A DNA stretch of 64,000 nt from Salirhabdus euzebyi (GTDB lineage Bacteria > Bacillota > Bacilli > Bacillales > Alkalibacillaceae), in NCBI RefSeq assembly GCF_014207435.1, contig NZ_JACHGH010000015.1:1-64000 (forward strand), read 5' to 3'. Shown here piece after piece: positions 9,140 through 17,344 of the stretch (its first letter is position 1; each line of letters starts with the position of its first letter). The position numbers and the translations under genes were made by a program. A model generated the notes under the pieces. That model saw only the letters and a list, made by a program, of their open reading frames with translations, was not told the DNA's origin and ran no database searches.

Positions 9140-9574
9140 ATGTTAAAAAGAGTTTTAAAAAATGAAAAAGGTTTAACATTAATCGAACTTTTAGCAGTTA
9201 TTGTTATTTTAGGTATTATTGCCGCAATTGCTATTCCGGCTATTGGGAATATTATTCAGAATTCGAAGGAAGATGGGGTTAAGTCTGATGCTATTGCTAT
9301 ATTGGAAGGTGCAAAACTATACCAAATTGAAAACCCTGATCAAACAGGTACAGCTGTTGATGTAGATGATTTAAGTGAGTATGTTGAATTAACTGACACA
9401 AAATTAGCAGATGCAACTATTGATTTTTCCGGAGATGTATTAACAATTACTGGTTCAGCAGAGGCTGGGAAAGTAACAATTGAATTTACAGATGCAACAA
9501 TAAAACAAATTAATGATGATGAAAGTGGAGATGGTATTAATGCTATTCCAAATCCATCTGCAGTTACCCCATAA
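9140..9574 (+). CDS. Major type IVa pilin (PilA/PilE-like)
   Basis: This 144-residue prepilin has a short basic leader and the cleavage motif NEKGLTLIELLAVIVILG. It keeps Glu at mature position +5 and has a long hydrophobic helix ending in IAIPAIGNIIQNS. The head is small, acidic and low in complexity, with many Asp, Thr and Ile residues, as is common for Gram-positive pilins. It has no Cys pair, so the usual C-terminal disulfide loop is missing. A strong GGGAGGAAATAAAG site precedes the ATG, in keeping with high expression. A strong terminator follows directly, so this gene probably ends the most abundant transcript of the operon. Confidence 0.9.
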   Translation: MLKRVLKNEKGLTLIELLAVIVILGIIAAIAIPAIGNIIQNSKEDGVKSDAIAILEGAKLYQIENPDQTGTAVDVDDLSEYVELTDTKLADATIDFSGDVLTITGSAEAGKVTIEFTDATIKQINDDESGDGINAIPNPSAVTP

Positions 9575-9591
9575 GAAGGATCTTAATTATA

Positions 9592-9626
9592 TAAAAAGCG
9601 TGGTTAAACCATAACCACGCTTTTTA
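9592..9626 (+). terminator. Intrinsic terminator after the major pilin
   Basis: AAAAAGCGTGGTTA pairs with TAACCACGCTTTTT around a six-base loop, and the T-run lies inside the stem arm. It separates pilB-T-C-pilin from pilD-M-N-O and would reduce read-through to the assembly genes. The stem is nearly symmetric, so it may work in both directions. Confidence 0.85.
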
Positions 9627-9665
9627 TCAAATCAAACTAAAAGAACTAAAGGACGGAAAAACAAC

Positions 9666-10421
9666 GTGGCCTTTATATTATCTTACTTATTCATCATAGG
9701 TCTTTTATTAGGCTCATTCTTTAATGTGGTTGGCTTACGTGTTCCGGAGAAGAAGTCGATTGTTGCTCCCCGGTCAGCGTGTCCTAATTGTCATACTACC
9801 TTATCATGGACGGAATTAATTCCTGTCTTTTCTTATTTATGGCAAAGAGGTCAGTGTAAGCATTGTGATCAAAAAATATCACCGTTGTATCCTTTTATGG
9901 AGTTATTAGCAGGTGTTTTATTTGCTTTTTCGTTTTATGTCATTGGATATGATATGGAGATGATTGTAGCATTATCCCTAGTATCTCTACTTCTCATTAT
10001 CACCGTAAGTGATCTTACATTTATGATTATCCCCAATAAAGTATTGCTTGTGTTTTTTGTTTTATTCATTGTGTTAAGGGCTGCTATTCCGTTAGATCCT
10101 TGGTATGATCCTGCATTAGGGTTTATTGCTGGATTTGGTCTATTACTTCTTATTGCGATTGTTAGTCGTGGAGGAATGGGCGGTGGAGATATTAAGCTAG
10201 TTGCTGTTCTTGGCATTGCGTTAGGCTTACAAAATGTTTTATTAACCTTCTTTTTTGCAGCAATGTTAGGATCAATTGCAGGGCTTATTGGAATTTTGCT
10301 TGGAAAGGTTAAACGGAAAAATCCAATCCCGTTCGGTCCATTTATCGCGATGGGAGCGTTAATAGCTTACTTTTATGGAAGTAAAATAGTTGCTTGGTAT
10401 ATAAATTCTTTTCTTTACTAG
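9666..10421 (+). CDS. pilD: Prepilin leader peptidase / N-methyltransferase PilD
   Basis: The 251-residue integral membrane enzyme cleaves prepilin leaders and N-methylates the new N-terminus. It is the full-length bifunctional A24 type. The N-terminal domain has the zinc tetracysteine pairs CPNC (39, 42) and CKHC (64, 67). The two catalytic aspartates are D116 in SDLTFMIIPN and D175 in GGGDIKL. About seven to eight transmembrane helices are visible. The start is GTG with a weak AAAGGA site about 13 bases upstream. Its substrates should be the four pilin-like proteins encoded nearby. The Tad locus at the right edge has its own, shorter peptidase. Confidence 0.93.
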   Translation: MAFILSYLFIIGLLLGSFFNVVGLRVPEKKSIVAPRSACPNCHTTLSWTELIPVFSYLWQRGQCKHCDQKISPLYPFMELLAGVLFAFSFYVIGYDMEMIVALSLVSLLLIITVSDLTFMIIPNKVLLVFFVLFIVLRAAIPLDPWYDPALGFIAGFGLLLLIAIVSRGGMGGGDIKLVAVLGIALGLQNVLLTFFFAAMLGSIAGLIGILLGKVKRKNPIPFGPFIAMGALIAYFYGSKIVAWYINSFLY

Positions 10422-10460
10422 TTTCGATATAACAATAATGACTAGAATTAGGTGAAAAAG

Positions 10461-11450
10461 ATGGCGTTATTCGGAAGTAATAAGTATGTAAATATAGAAA
10501 TTAAAGATTATGTTATTCGGTACGCAGAAATAAAGCAAAAAAAGCCTGCAATCGTGACAAATTTTGATGAGCATTTTTTCCCATCCGGTGTAATGGAAAA
10601 TGGTCAAATTGTTAATGATGAGGTTTTTTTGCGGACATTAAAGCACTGTGTAAAGAAATGGAAGCTGAAAGGAAAGCAGGTTCGTTTTATTGTTCCGGAT
10701 TCATCTGTCATTATCCGGACTGTAGATATACCTGCTGACATTACAGAAGAGGAATTAAATGGGCACATTTACTTTGAATTAGGTCATAGTATTCATCTAC
10801 CTTTTGATAATCCAGTTGTCGATTCGGTTTCTTTAGGAAAAAAAGGGGATAAGCAGGAAGTACTTGTCGTAGCTTCCTCTGATGAAGTGGTTAACACATA
10901 TTATGACTATTTGAAAGACGAGAATACAACACCTGTTGTAGCGGATGTATCGTCTTTATGTCAATATCGCCTTTACGATCATTATGGGCTGACAAGTGAC
11001 CAAGACGTATATTTACTGGCACAGTTTAACGTGAAATCCGTAACGTTAAGTATTTTCGAAAATCATAAACCCGTGTTTATGCAACAGGTTTCTATTCCTT
11101 ATCCGGAAGATACGTGGAAAATTGTTCCCCTTACAGAGGGTGGAATATTGACTAAGGAACAAATTGATTATGATAAAGTCCAGATTGCCTTTGATGAAAT
11201 ATACACAGAAATGGAAAGAGTGCTCCGTTTCTATCAATATTCATTGAGTAAAGGTGAAAAGCAGATTACGAAGTTTTTCATCGCAGGGGATCATCCTTAT
11301 TTAACAGAGTTACGGGAAGGGGTTACGACCCGTATAAAGGAAATTCCGCTTGCTGTTTTACCACCAGAAAAAATCCAAACAACAAAAGATATGAAAATTG
11401 GTTACCAGTTTTATAATGTGATAGGTCTGGCGATGAAAGAGGGGTTTTGA
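10461..11450 (+). CDS. pilM: Type IV pilus assembly protein PilM (actin-like)
   Basis: This 329-residue cytoplasmic protein matches PilM. It opens with a short segment and NIEIKDYVIRYAEIK, then VRFIVPDSSVIIRTVDIPA and a C-terminal half with FFIAGDHPYL. PilM binds the cytoplasmic tail of PilN and links the platform to the motor ATPases. I chose ATG 10461, five bases after AGGTGA; a GTG at 10452 overlaps that ribosome site. The stop overlaps the pilN start (TGATG), a sign of translational coupling. Confidence 0.85.
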   Translation: MALFGSNKYVNIEIKDYVIRYAEIKQKKPAIVTNFDEHFFPSGVMENGQIVNDEVFLRTLKHCVKKWKLKGKQVRFIVPDSSVIIRTVDIPADITEEELNGHIYFELGHSIHLPFDNPVVDSVSLGKKGDKQEVLVVASSDEVVNTYYDYLKDENTTPVVADVSSLCQYRLYDHYGLTSDQDVYLLAQFNVKSVTLSIFENHKPVFMQQVSIPYPEDTWKIVPLTEGGILTKEQIDYDKVQIAFDEIYTEMERVLRFYQYSLSKGEKQITKFFIAGDHPYLTELREGVTTRIKEIPLAVLPPEKIQTTKDMKIGYQFYNVIGLAMKEGF

Positions 11451-12025
11451 TGTTAGTAGATATAAACTTATTACAAAATAAAGAAAGAAAAAATAAAGCC
11501 TTCCTTTTGTTGTTAGGTTTTCTCATTGTACTAGTTGGAGCAACAGTATTCGGGACCTTTTATGTCACTTCGCAAATAAAAGAGGATATTACCCAAACAG
11601 AGTCACAAATAGAAAAAGTACAAGCAGAAAGATTGGAGCTACAAGAATTACTACAAACTGCAGGGATAAGTGATTTCCAGAAGCTTGAAAAGACAGTTTC
11701 AGAACTGAAAAAATATCCAATTAATAGTGACGGATTAATTAGGAGTACGTCCAAACTTCTTCCGGAAAATGGGTATTTTCAATCCTTTCAATATAGTGGT
11801 GATCAGTTAGTTTTGGAAGTGTTTGTTCAAGACGATATGGATGCAGCATATTACTTAAACCATCTCGCACAGCAGCAATGGATAAACGCTGTTAAACTAC
11901 TAACGGTTTCCACTAATAATCAACAGCAGCAACAAGAAGAACAAGCTTCTCCTTATATAGCCCAATATGACATTATGATTAATAAAGAGTTGTTAAGAGG
12001 GGATAAGGAGGTTGAGGTACAATGA
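11450..12025 (+). CDS. pilN: Type IV pilus alignment protein PilN
   Basis: The 191-residue protein begins MLVDINLLQNKE, the conserved PilN tail (I-N-L-L) that docks into PilM. One transmembrane segment follows at about 20-42, then a coiled-coil stretch rich in Glu, Gln and Leu (about 45-85) and a small extracellular ferredoxin-like domain. A Gln-rich run (QQQQQEEQ) lies near the C-terminus. GAGGGG sits five bases before the ATG. The gene overlaps pilM and pilO. In a monoderm no PilP or PilQ is expected, and none is present. Confidence 0.85.
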   Translation: MLVDINLLQNKERKNKAFLLLLGFLIVLVGATVFGTFYVTSQIKEDITQTESQIEKVQAERLELQELLQTAGISDFQKLEKTVSELKKYPINSDGLIRSTSKLLPENGYFQSFQYSGDQLVLEVFVQDDMDAAYYLNHLAQQQWINAVKLLTVSTNNQQQQQEEQASPYIAQYDIMINKELLRGDKEVEVQ

Positions 12026-12654
12026 AAAAATGGAATAGTGGTCAGAAGATTATTTTATTTGCCTTAACGTTTATCGTTCTTCTAGGAATAGGAGGGGCTT
12101 ACTTTTTTTCCGTTAAGCCTTTAATGGAAAATCAAGAACAAGCGGAAAGTTCCTTAAGTAACGAACAGCTTCTCTATGAAAAAATTAGTGAGCAATACAA
12201 GGAGCAGCAACAAGTGGACCGTTCTCGAGACTCTTTAGTCCTACAAAAGCAACTTCCATTAGATCCATTTTATGAGCAGTTATTTTGGGAAGTAAACGAA
12301 GCGCAGGCTATTTCTAATAGTGTGGTAACTTCATACAATATTTCAGAGCCGATACAGTTTACCCTTTCTACAATGGATGGTGCAGAAGGAGAAGAATTAA
12401 TGCAAGTAACTTTTTCTTTACAAGTTACTTCTCCCGCATACCCAAATATGATAGATTTTGTTGACCGCTTAGAAAATAGTGAACGAATAGTTTCCATTGA
12501 ACAGGTTTCTTTTACGCAACCAGACTCGGAGGAGAGTTTGCAATATGACTTAACGTTCTCAGCCTTTTATAAAGAAGGGTTAAATACTTTACGTGGTAGC
12601 AATCCAACGATAGCAATACCGGCACCAGCAAATAAAGATAATCCATTGCAATAG
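12022..12654 (+). CDS. pilO: Type IV pilus alignment protein PilO
   Basis: This 210-residue bitopic protein has one N-terminal transmembrane helix (about 10-30), a charged coiled coil (residues 35-75, with SEQYKEQQQVDRSRD) and a C-terminal extracytoplasmic domain. This is the PilO plan. It pairs with PilN to form the ring around the platform. Its ATG overlaps the pilN stop by four bases. It is the last recognised gene of the pil operon, and two overlapping hairpins follow before the histidine kinase gene. Confidence 0.8.
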   Translation: MKKWNSGQKIILFALTFIVLLGIGGAYFFSVKPLMENQEQAESSLSNEQLLYEKISEQYKEQQQVDRSRDSLVLQKQLPLDPFYEQLFWEVNEAQAISNSVVTSYNISEPIQFTLSTMDGAEGEELMQVTFSLQVTSPAYPNMIDFVDRLENSERIVSIEQVSFTQPDSEESLQYDLTFSAFYKEGLNTLRGSNPTIAIPAPANKDNPLQ

Positions 12655-12662
12655 ATTTTCAT

Positions 12663-12744
12663 AGGGTTTGATGACATGTGTTCAGTTTTAGCATTGTCAT
12701 TAAGCCCTACTTTCCATTAAGGATACATTGTAAAGAAAGTAGGG
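12663..12744 (+). promoter_or_regulatory. Two overlapping hairpins, the second covering the kinase ribosome site
   Basis: Hairpin A pairs 12663-12676 with 12695-12708 (14 positions, two of them wobble or mismatch). Hairpin B pairs CCCTACTTTC (12705-12714) with GAAAGTAGGG (12735-12744) perfectly over 10 bp. The two share CCCT at 12705-12708. Hairpin B hides most of the AGGGAG ribosome site of the following TTG-start gene. Neither has a good U-tract, so translation control or mRNA processing is more likely than termination. Confidence 0.5.
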
Positions 12745-12751
12745 AGAACGG

Positions 12752-13846
12752 TTGAGTAAGTTTTGGATTTCTTTTATTCCTCTCGTTATATTGCTTGCTT
12801 TAGCAGTATCAAGTAGCTATGATCAATCTAGCTTTCCTGTCCTACTAATCATAACTAGCTTGATTATGATAGCCTATTTTTTGTTACCAATTATCAAATT
12901 CAGATTACTACTATATATTGTCATGATTTTCCTCGTTATCTTGATGGAAATCGTAAATGTCCACTCTATCGGTCTCTATCTACTATTTATTATTTTGTAC
13001 GTTAATATCGATAGCATCAATTGGATTTCAACGATGGAATTTCGCTTGTTAACGATTCTGAATGTGTTTGTTTTTCATTTTTGGTTATACATACATGAAC
13101 AATATACTATTGGGTGGACTATATTTTCCTTACTGCTTTTCTATTTACTCATTAGCTTAAATGAGCTTGCTCAAAGTCTGAAAGAACTGCAACATACATA
13201 TGAGTCGATACTTGGGGAATACCGAAAAATGAAGCGCCAAATAGTTGAATCGGAACGAGCGGCTAGGCTTGAGGAGCGAACGAAAATAGCGAGGGATATC
13301 CATGACTCGGTAGGCCATAAGATGACAGCGCTATTAATGAAGCTAAACATGTTAAGCATACAGGAGAAAAAAGTGGAATATGAACAGTTAAAGGAGCTTG
13401 CAACAGCTAGCTTAGAAGAAACGAGGCACGCTGTTAAAGCACTACAAAATGAGGAAATAGAAGGGATATCTTCTGTATTACAATTAATCCGTAAGCTTGA
13501 AGCGGAGAGTCACATCCATTTAGACTTTACGTTAAAAAAAGGTGTACTATCCACGCCGTTAAATAATACGCAAAGCATCGTCTTATACCGAGTTTTGCAG
13601 GAATCCTTAACGAATGCAATGCGCCATGCTTATTCCCGTGAAGTAAAAGTAGTATTAGCGTTAAATGCAGTAGGGGATTTAGAATTTAAAATAGAAAATA
13701 AAGTACATCAGGATACGAAAACAGAATGGGGATTTGGCTTAACAAACATGAAAAAAAGACTAGAAGAAATAAATGGGACGTTACAAATTTATCAAAGAGA
13801 GAATACCTTCGTCGTAACGGGCATTATTCCATTGGGGGAAGAGTGA
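12752..13846 (+). CDS. Sensor histidine kinase, NarL/LnrJ type
   Basis: This 364-residue kinase has about five N-terminal transmembrane helices (residues 5-135) with very short loops. It therefore probably senses a signal within or through the membrane. A coiled coil (140-175) leads into the HisKA_3 dimerisation domain with phospho-acceptor His184 in RDIHDSVGHK. The HATPase domain has the N box (LQESLTNAMRHAYS) and the G-box region GFGLTNMKKRL. The start is TTG with AGGGAG six bases upstream. Two bases separate it from the response regulator. Together with the ABC genes at 15134-18429 the set resembles B. subtilis lnrJK-lnrLMN (yfiJKLMN), which senses and exports amphiphilic antibiotics. Confidence 0.87.
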   Translation: MSKFWISFIPLVILLALAVSSSYDQSSFPVLLIITSLIMIAYFLLPIIKFRLLLYIVMIFLVILMEIVNVHSIGLYLLFIILYVNIDSINWISTMEFRLLTILNVFVFHFWLYIHEQYTIGWTIFSLLLFYLLISLNELAQSLKELQHTYESILGEYRKMKRQIVESERAARLEERTKIARDIHDSVGHKMTALLMKLNMLSIQEKKVEYEQLKELATASLEETRHAVKALQNEEIEGISSVLQLIRKLEAESHIHLDFTLKKGVLSTPLNNTQSIVLYRVLQESLTNAMRHAYSREVKVVLALNAVGDLEFKIENKVHQDTKTEWGFGLTNMKKRLEEINGTLQIYQRENTFVVTGIIPLGEE

Positions 13847-13847
13847 G

Positions 13848-14486
13848 ATGGGTTATAAAGTTTTGCTTGTAGAAGATCAAACAATTGTACGTAATGGATT
13901 AAAAATGATGATTGAACAAGATGAACAATTTTCAGTTATAGCAGAGGCTGAAAATGGGGAGCAAGCGATAGTTGAAATGGAGCGCCATATAGTGGATATT
14001 GTCATTATGGATATCCGCATGCCTATTATGAATGGGATTGAGGCAACAAGAATAATCAAAAAGAAATGGGAAAAGGTACATGTGCTCATTTTAACTACCT
14101 TTAATGACGACGAGTACGCGGTACAGGCCTTGCGTGAAGGGGCTGATGGATTTTTATTAAAGTCAGCAGACGCAGATAAATTAATTAAAGCAATACATAG
14201 TTGTTTACAAGGGGGCATGGCCATTCACGAAGAAGTTGCAGCTAAAATGGTTCCCCGTTTATTAAAAAAATCATCGACAGAACACAAACAACCATTTACG
14301 CTGTCTGAAAGAGAATTAGCCATTACAAAATTAGTGGGTGAAGGAAAAACAAATAAAGAAATTGCTGAACAACTTTATTTAACCGTCGGAACAATTAAAA
14401 ATCATATTTCTCAAATATTACATAAGCTTGAACTAAGGGATCGTACCCAGCTTGCTATTTTTGCTGTAAAAAATGACTTAGCATAA
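13848..14486 (+). CDS. Response regulator, NarL/LuxR type (LnrK-like)
   Basis: The 212-residue regulator has a receiver domain with phospho-acceptor Asp55 in IVIMDIRMPIMNG, the acidic pair in LVEDQ and the conserved Lys near LLKSADADK. A LuxR-type helix-turn-helix follows at about 148-205 (LSERELAITKLVGEG, then TVGTIKNHISQILHKL). It pairs with the upstream kinase and probably activates the ABC exporter genes downstream. The YbaN-like gene comes 93 bp after it. Confidence 0.9.
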   Translation: MGYKVLLVEDQTIVRNGLKMMIEQDEQFSVIAEAENGEQAIVEMERHIVDIVIMDIRMPIMNGIEATRIIKKKWEKVHVLILTTFNDDEYAVQALREGADGFLLKSADADKLIKAIHSCLQGGMAIHEEVAAKMVPRLLKKSSTEHKQPFTLSERELAITKLVGEGKTNKEIAEQLYLTVGTIKNHISQILHKLELRDRTQLAIFAVKNDLA

Positions 14487-14579
14487 GAAGTCATAAATTT
14501 GTGCGAGCATTTTTTTCGGAAATGGATATGACTTGATATAATGAGATGTAGTTAGTTTAATCGAGTTGGGTGAAGCGAA

Positions 14580-14972
14580 TTGCATAACATTAAAAAAATA
14601 TTACTCATCATAAGTGGGACCATTTCGTTAGTACTAGGAGTGATTGGTATTGTTTTACCTCTCATCCCGACAACCCCTTTACTTTTACTAGCTGCAGCCT
14701 GTTATGTTCGTAGCTCAGACAAGCTTTATCAATGGCTAATAAATAATAAGTGGTTTGGTCCATATATAGTGAATTATCGAGCAGGAAAAGGAATACCTCT
14801 AAAGGCAAAAGTCATCGGAGTAACGGTACTATGGACTTCGATCAGCTACACAACGCTGTTTGTCATACCTATTTTCCTCGTGAAAATATTGCTTGTACTC
14901 ATTGCAAGTTATTTTACGTGGTTCATGTTAAAAATAAAAACGTTACCGAAAGAAAGGAGAGAATCGAATTGA
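14580..14972 (+). CDS. YbaN-family (DUF454) membrane protein
   Basis: The 130-residue protein starts LLIISGTISLVLGVIGIVLP, then LIPTTPLLLLAAACYVRSS. This is the hallmark of the YbaN/DUF454 family of small inner-membrane proteins with three or four helices. The motif G-x-x-LP-L-x-PTTP is intact. Function is unknown in the family. The start codon is TTG with a GGGTGA site; no better ATG exists upstream. It is inserted between the two-component system and the ABC exporter, where the lnr locus of B. subtilis has no such gene. Confidence 0.8.
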   Translation: MHNIKKILLIISGTISLVLGVIGIVLPLIPTTPLLLLAAACYVRSSDKLYQWLINNKWFGPYIVNYRAGKGIPLKAKVIGVTVLWTSISYTTLFVIPIFLVKILLVLIASYFTWFMLKIKTLPKERRESN

Positions 14973-15133
14973 TTTTCTCTTTTTTTATTTTTCTTAAATT
15001 AATATATATGCAAAAATGCATCCTCAATCAAAAAATGACTCCAGTCATATGAAATAATGACAATTAGTGACGGAGGATAGATGGCATGTAAATGAAATAG
15101 GATTATGCTTATAACAGATGAGGAGGAATGAAC

Positions 15134-16066
15134 GTGTTAGAAGTGACGGATTTAAAAAAACAATATAAACAAACGAAGGCTGTTGACGGTGTTAATCTAT
15201 TTATAGAGCAAGGGGAAATAGTAGGATTACTAGGACCTAATGGTGCGGGAAAATCAACGACAATATCGATGATGTCGTCCTTAATCCCACCATCTGAGGG
15301 TGACGTACGATTTTTAAATGAAAGCGTCATTAAGCAACCGCAAAAATTAAGGGAGAAATTAGGGGTTGTTCCGCAAGAGATTGCTTTGTATTTGAATTTA
15401 ACGGCTAGAGAGAATCTACAGTTTTTCGGGAAAATTTATAAAATGGATAAGAAGCAATTAGGGGCTAAAATAGATCAAGTACTAGAAATTATCGGATTAG
15501 TCGACAAGCAAAATGATTTAGTTAAAACTTTTTCAGGTGGGATGAAAAGAAGATTAAATATAGGAGTAGCATTACTTCATGACCCAAGTTTAGTGTTTAT
15601 GGATGAACCTACAGTAGGGATTGATCCCCAATCCCGAAATTATATTTTAGATACGGTAAAACGTTTAAACAGAGAAAAAAACATGACTATTTTATATACG
15701 AGTCATTACATGGAAGAAGTAGAGTACTTATGTGACCGTATTTATATTATGGATCAAGGTCATATTATTGCATCGGGTTCAAAGGATGACATTAAAAATA
15801 TATTATCTGCTGAACAAACATTTCAAATAGAAACAGCAGTCGTAAAAGAAGAATTCACGAATCTATTAAAGGAACATCCTTCTGTGCGACAGTTAACCGT
15901 TCAAGAAAAAACGGTAACTCTATTAGTCCCAAAAGAAGTAGTTTTTTTCCAAACAATTATCGAACTTGCTGAACAAACCAATACGGAATTAAAATCTGTT
16001 CAAGTACAAAAACCTTCTCTTGAGGATGTATTTCTTCATTTGACTGGTCGAGCACTACGGGATTAA
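15134..16066 (+). CDS. ABC exporter ATP-binding protein (LnrL-like)
   Basis: This 310-residue ATPase has Walker A GPNGAGKS, signature FSGGMKRRL, Walker B LVFMDEPTVG and the H-loop TSHYMEE. The C-terminal tail of about 80 residues is typical of ABC-2 exporters of the NatA/LnrL type. I chose the GTG at 15134 because AGGAGG lies seven bases upstream. The ATG at 15128 is only one base from that site. It forms an operon with two permease genes, giving one ATPase plus two different membrane subunits. By likeness to LnrLMN the substrate may be an amphiphilic antibiotic such as a linear polyene; this is inference from layout. Confidence 0.88.
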   Translation: MLEVTDLKKQYKQTKAVDGVNLFIEQGEIVGLLGPNGAGKSTTISMMSSLIPPSEGDVRFLNESVIKQPQKLREKLGVVPQEIALYLNLTARENLQFFGKIYKMDKKQLGAKIDQVLEIIGLVDKQNDLVKTFSGGMKRRLNIGVALLHDPSLVFMDEPTVGIDPQSRNYILDTVKRLNREKNMTILYTSHYMEEVEYLCDRIYIMDQGHIIASGSKDDIKNILSAEQTFQIETAVVKEEFTNLLKEHPSVRQLTVQEKTVTLLVPKEVVFFQTIIELAEQTNTELKSVQVQKPSLEDVFLHLTGRALRD

Positions 16067-16081
16067 GGAGGGACTTCATAT

Positions 16082-17344
16082 ATGATTTTCAATCTTGTGA
16101 AAAAACAGTTACTCCTAATTATTCGTAATCGGCAAAATTTCACTTTATTGTTAGCAATGCCACTAGTGTTAGTGTTCATCATTAAATTTGCCATTGGTGA
16201 TTTAATGCACCAGGATGTTCCTGAAATTGATGCAGCAGTTGCAATTGTAGAACATACAAACGAAGAAGAAGACATTCAAAGATTAGTAGATGAGCTCATG
16301 CTGTTACCGATGGAAGAAGGGGATAAAGAAAAGATAAAAAATAACTTATCTTCTTTTCAACCAATTCAAATTTTAAAAGATCAAGTATTTGGGCATGAAC
16401 AATTAAAAGAGATGTTCACACTTGAAGAAATAACACCAGAGGAAATAGAGAAAGCAAAACAAGAGGAGCTATATACGGCAATTATTGAAGTACCCGCTGG
16501 TTTCAGCTACGAGTTAGTAAAGAGTACGATTTTTAATGGGAAGTCTGATGCCCAGCTAACGCTATATGTTGATCAAGGAGAAGATTTCGTTGCTAATATC
16601 GTAAAAGACTTACTCCTCACCTTTGAAGAGCAAATGCATACAAGTTCTGTTTTAGAAAGAAATGGGTTAGCAGATTTAATGGTAATGCCTGAGGATATTA
16701 AAGGGGAAATTCACTCTATATCTAAAGTCGATCCCGTTTCCGGTACAACGTATTATGCAGTCGGGATGAGCGTCATGTTCGTTTTATATATTGCTTCCAC
16801 AATGGGCTCTTATGCTTTTGAGGAAAAACGAATCCATGTGTTTGATCGGATTTTATTAGCAAATGTATCAAGATGGATTTTTTTTACGGGAACTTTTTTT
16901 GCTAGTGCGATTATAGCTCTAGCACAGCTATTTATTTTATATGGGTTTTGTGCCGTAATCTTTGGGGTCCACTGGCCGAATGTTACACACTTTCTACTGA
17001 TTTCACTAGGAGTAAGTCTGGCAGTAGGAGGTATAGCTTCGCTTCTAACGGCAATTAACTATCGTTTTCAATCAGAAACAGCATCGACTGTTTTTAGTAG
17101 TGTCATTATTACGGTTTTCGCCTTCCTTGGAGGAAGCTTTTATCCAGTTGGTAATTTGTCAGAGCTAGTTAAATTTCTTGGTGACTTAACACCTAACGGG
17201 GCTGGAATGTCCGCTTATTTAACTAGTGCTCAAGGATATGGCTTTAGCGAAATATATATGTACTTGATTTATTTATTACTATTTACAGTTGTCATGATTC
17301 TTGCGGCTGTATGGACCTTTCCAAAAAGGGGGAAGGAAGCATGA
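16082..17344 (+). CDS. ABC-2 type exporter permease (LnrM-like)
   Basis: The 420-residue protein has one N-terminal transmembrane helix (about 20-40), a large extracytoplasmic loop of some 180 residues, and five helices in the C-terminal half (from about 225). This is the ABC2_membrane_3 layout seen in LnrM/YfiM. The ribosome site AGGAGGGACTTC precedes the ATG. It overlaps the next permease gene by four bases (ATGA), so the two halves of the channel are translationally coupled. Confidence 0.85.
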   Translation: MIFNLVKKQLLLIIRNRQNFTLLLAMPLVLVFIIKFAIGDLMHQDVPEIDAAVAIVEHTNEEEDIQRLVDELMLLPMEEGDKEKIKNNLSSFQPIQILKDQVFGHEQLKEMFTLEEITPEEIEKAKQEELYTAIIEVPAGFSYELVKSTIFNGKSDAQLTLYVDQGEDFVANIVKDLLLTFEEQMHTSSVLERNGLADLMVMPEDIKGEIHSISKVDPVSGTTYYAVGMSVMFVLYIASTMGSYAFEEKRIHVFDRILLANVSRWIFFTGTFFASAIIALAQLFILYGFCAVIFGVHWPNVTHFLLISLGVSLAVGGIASLLTAINYRFQSETASTVFSSVIITVFAFLGGSFYPVGNLSELVKFLGDLTPNGAGMSAYLTSAQGYGFSEIYMYLIYLLLFTVVMILAAVWTFPKRGKEA

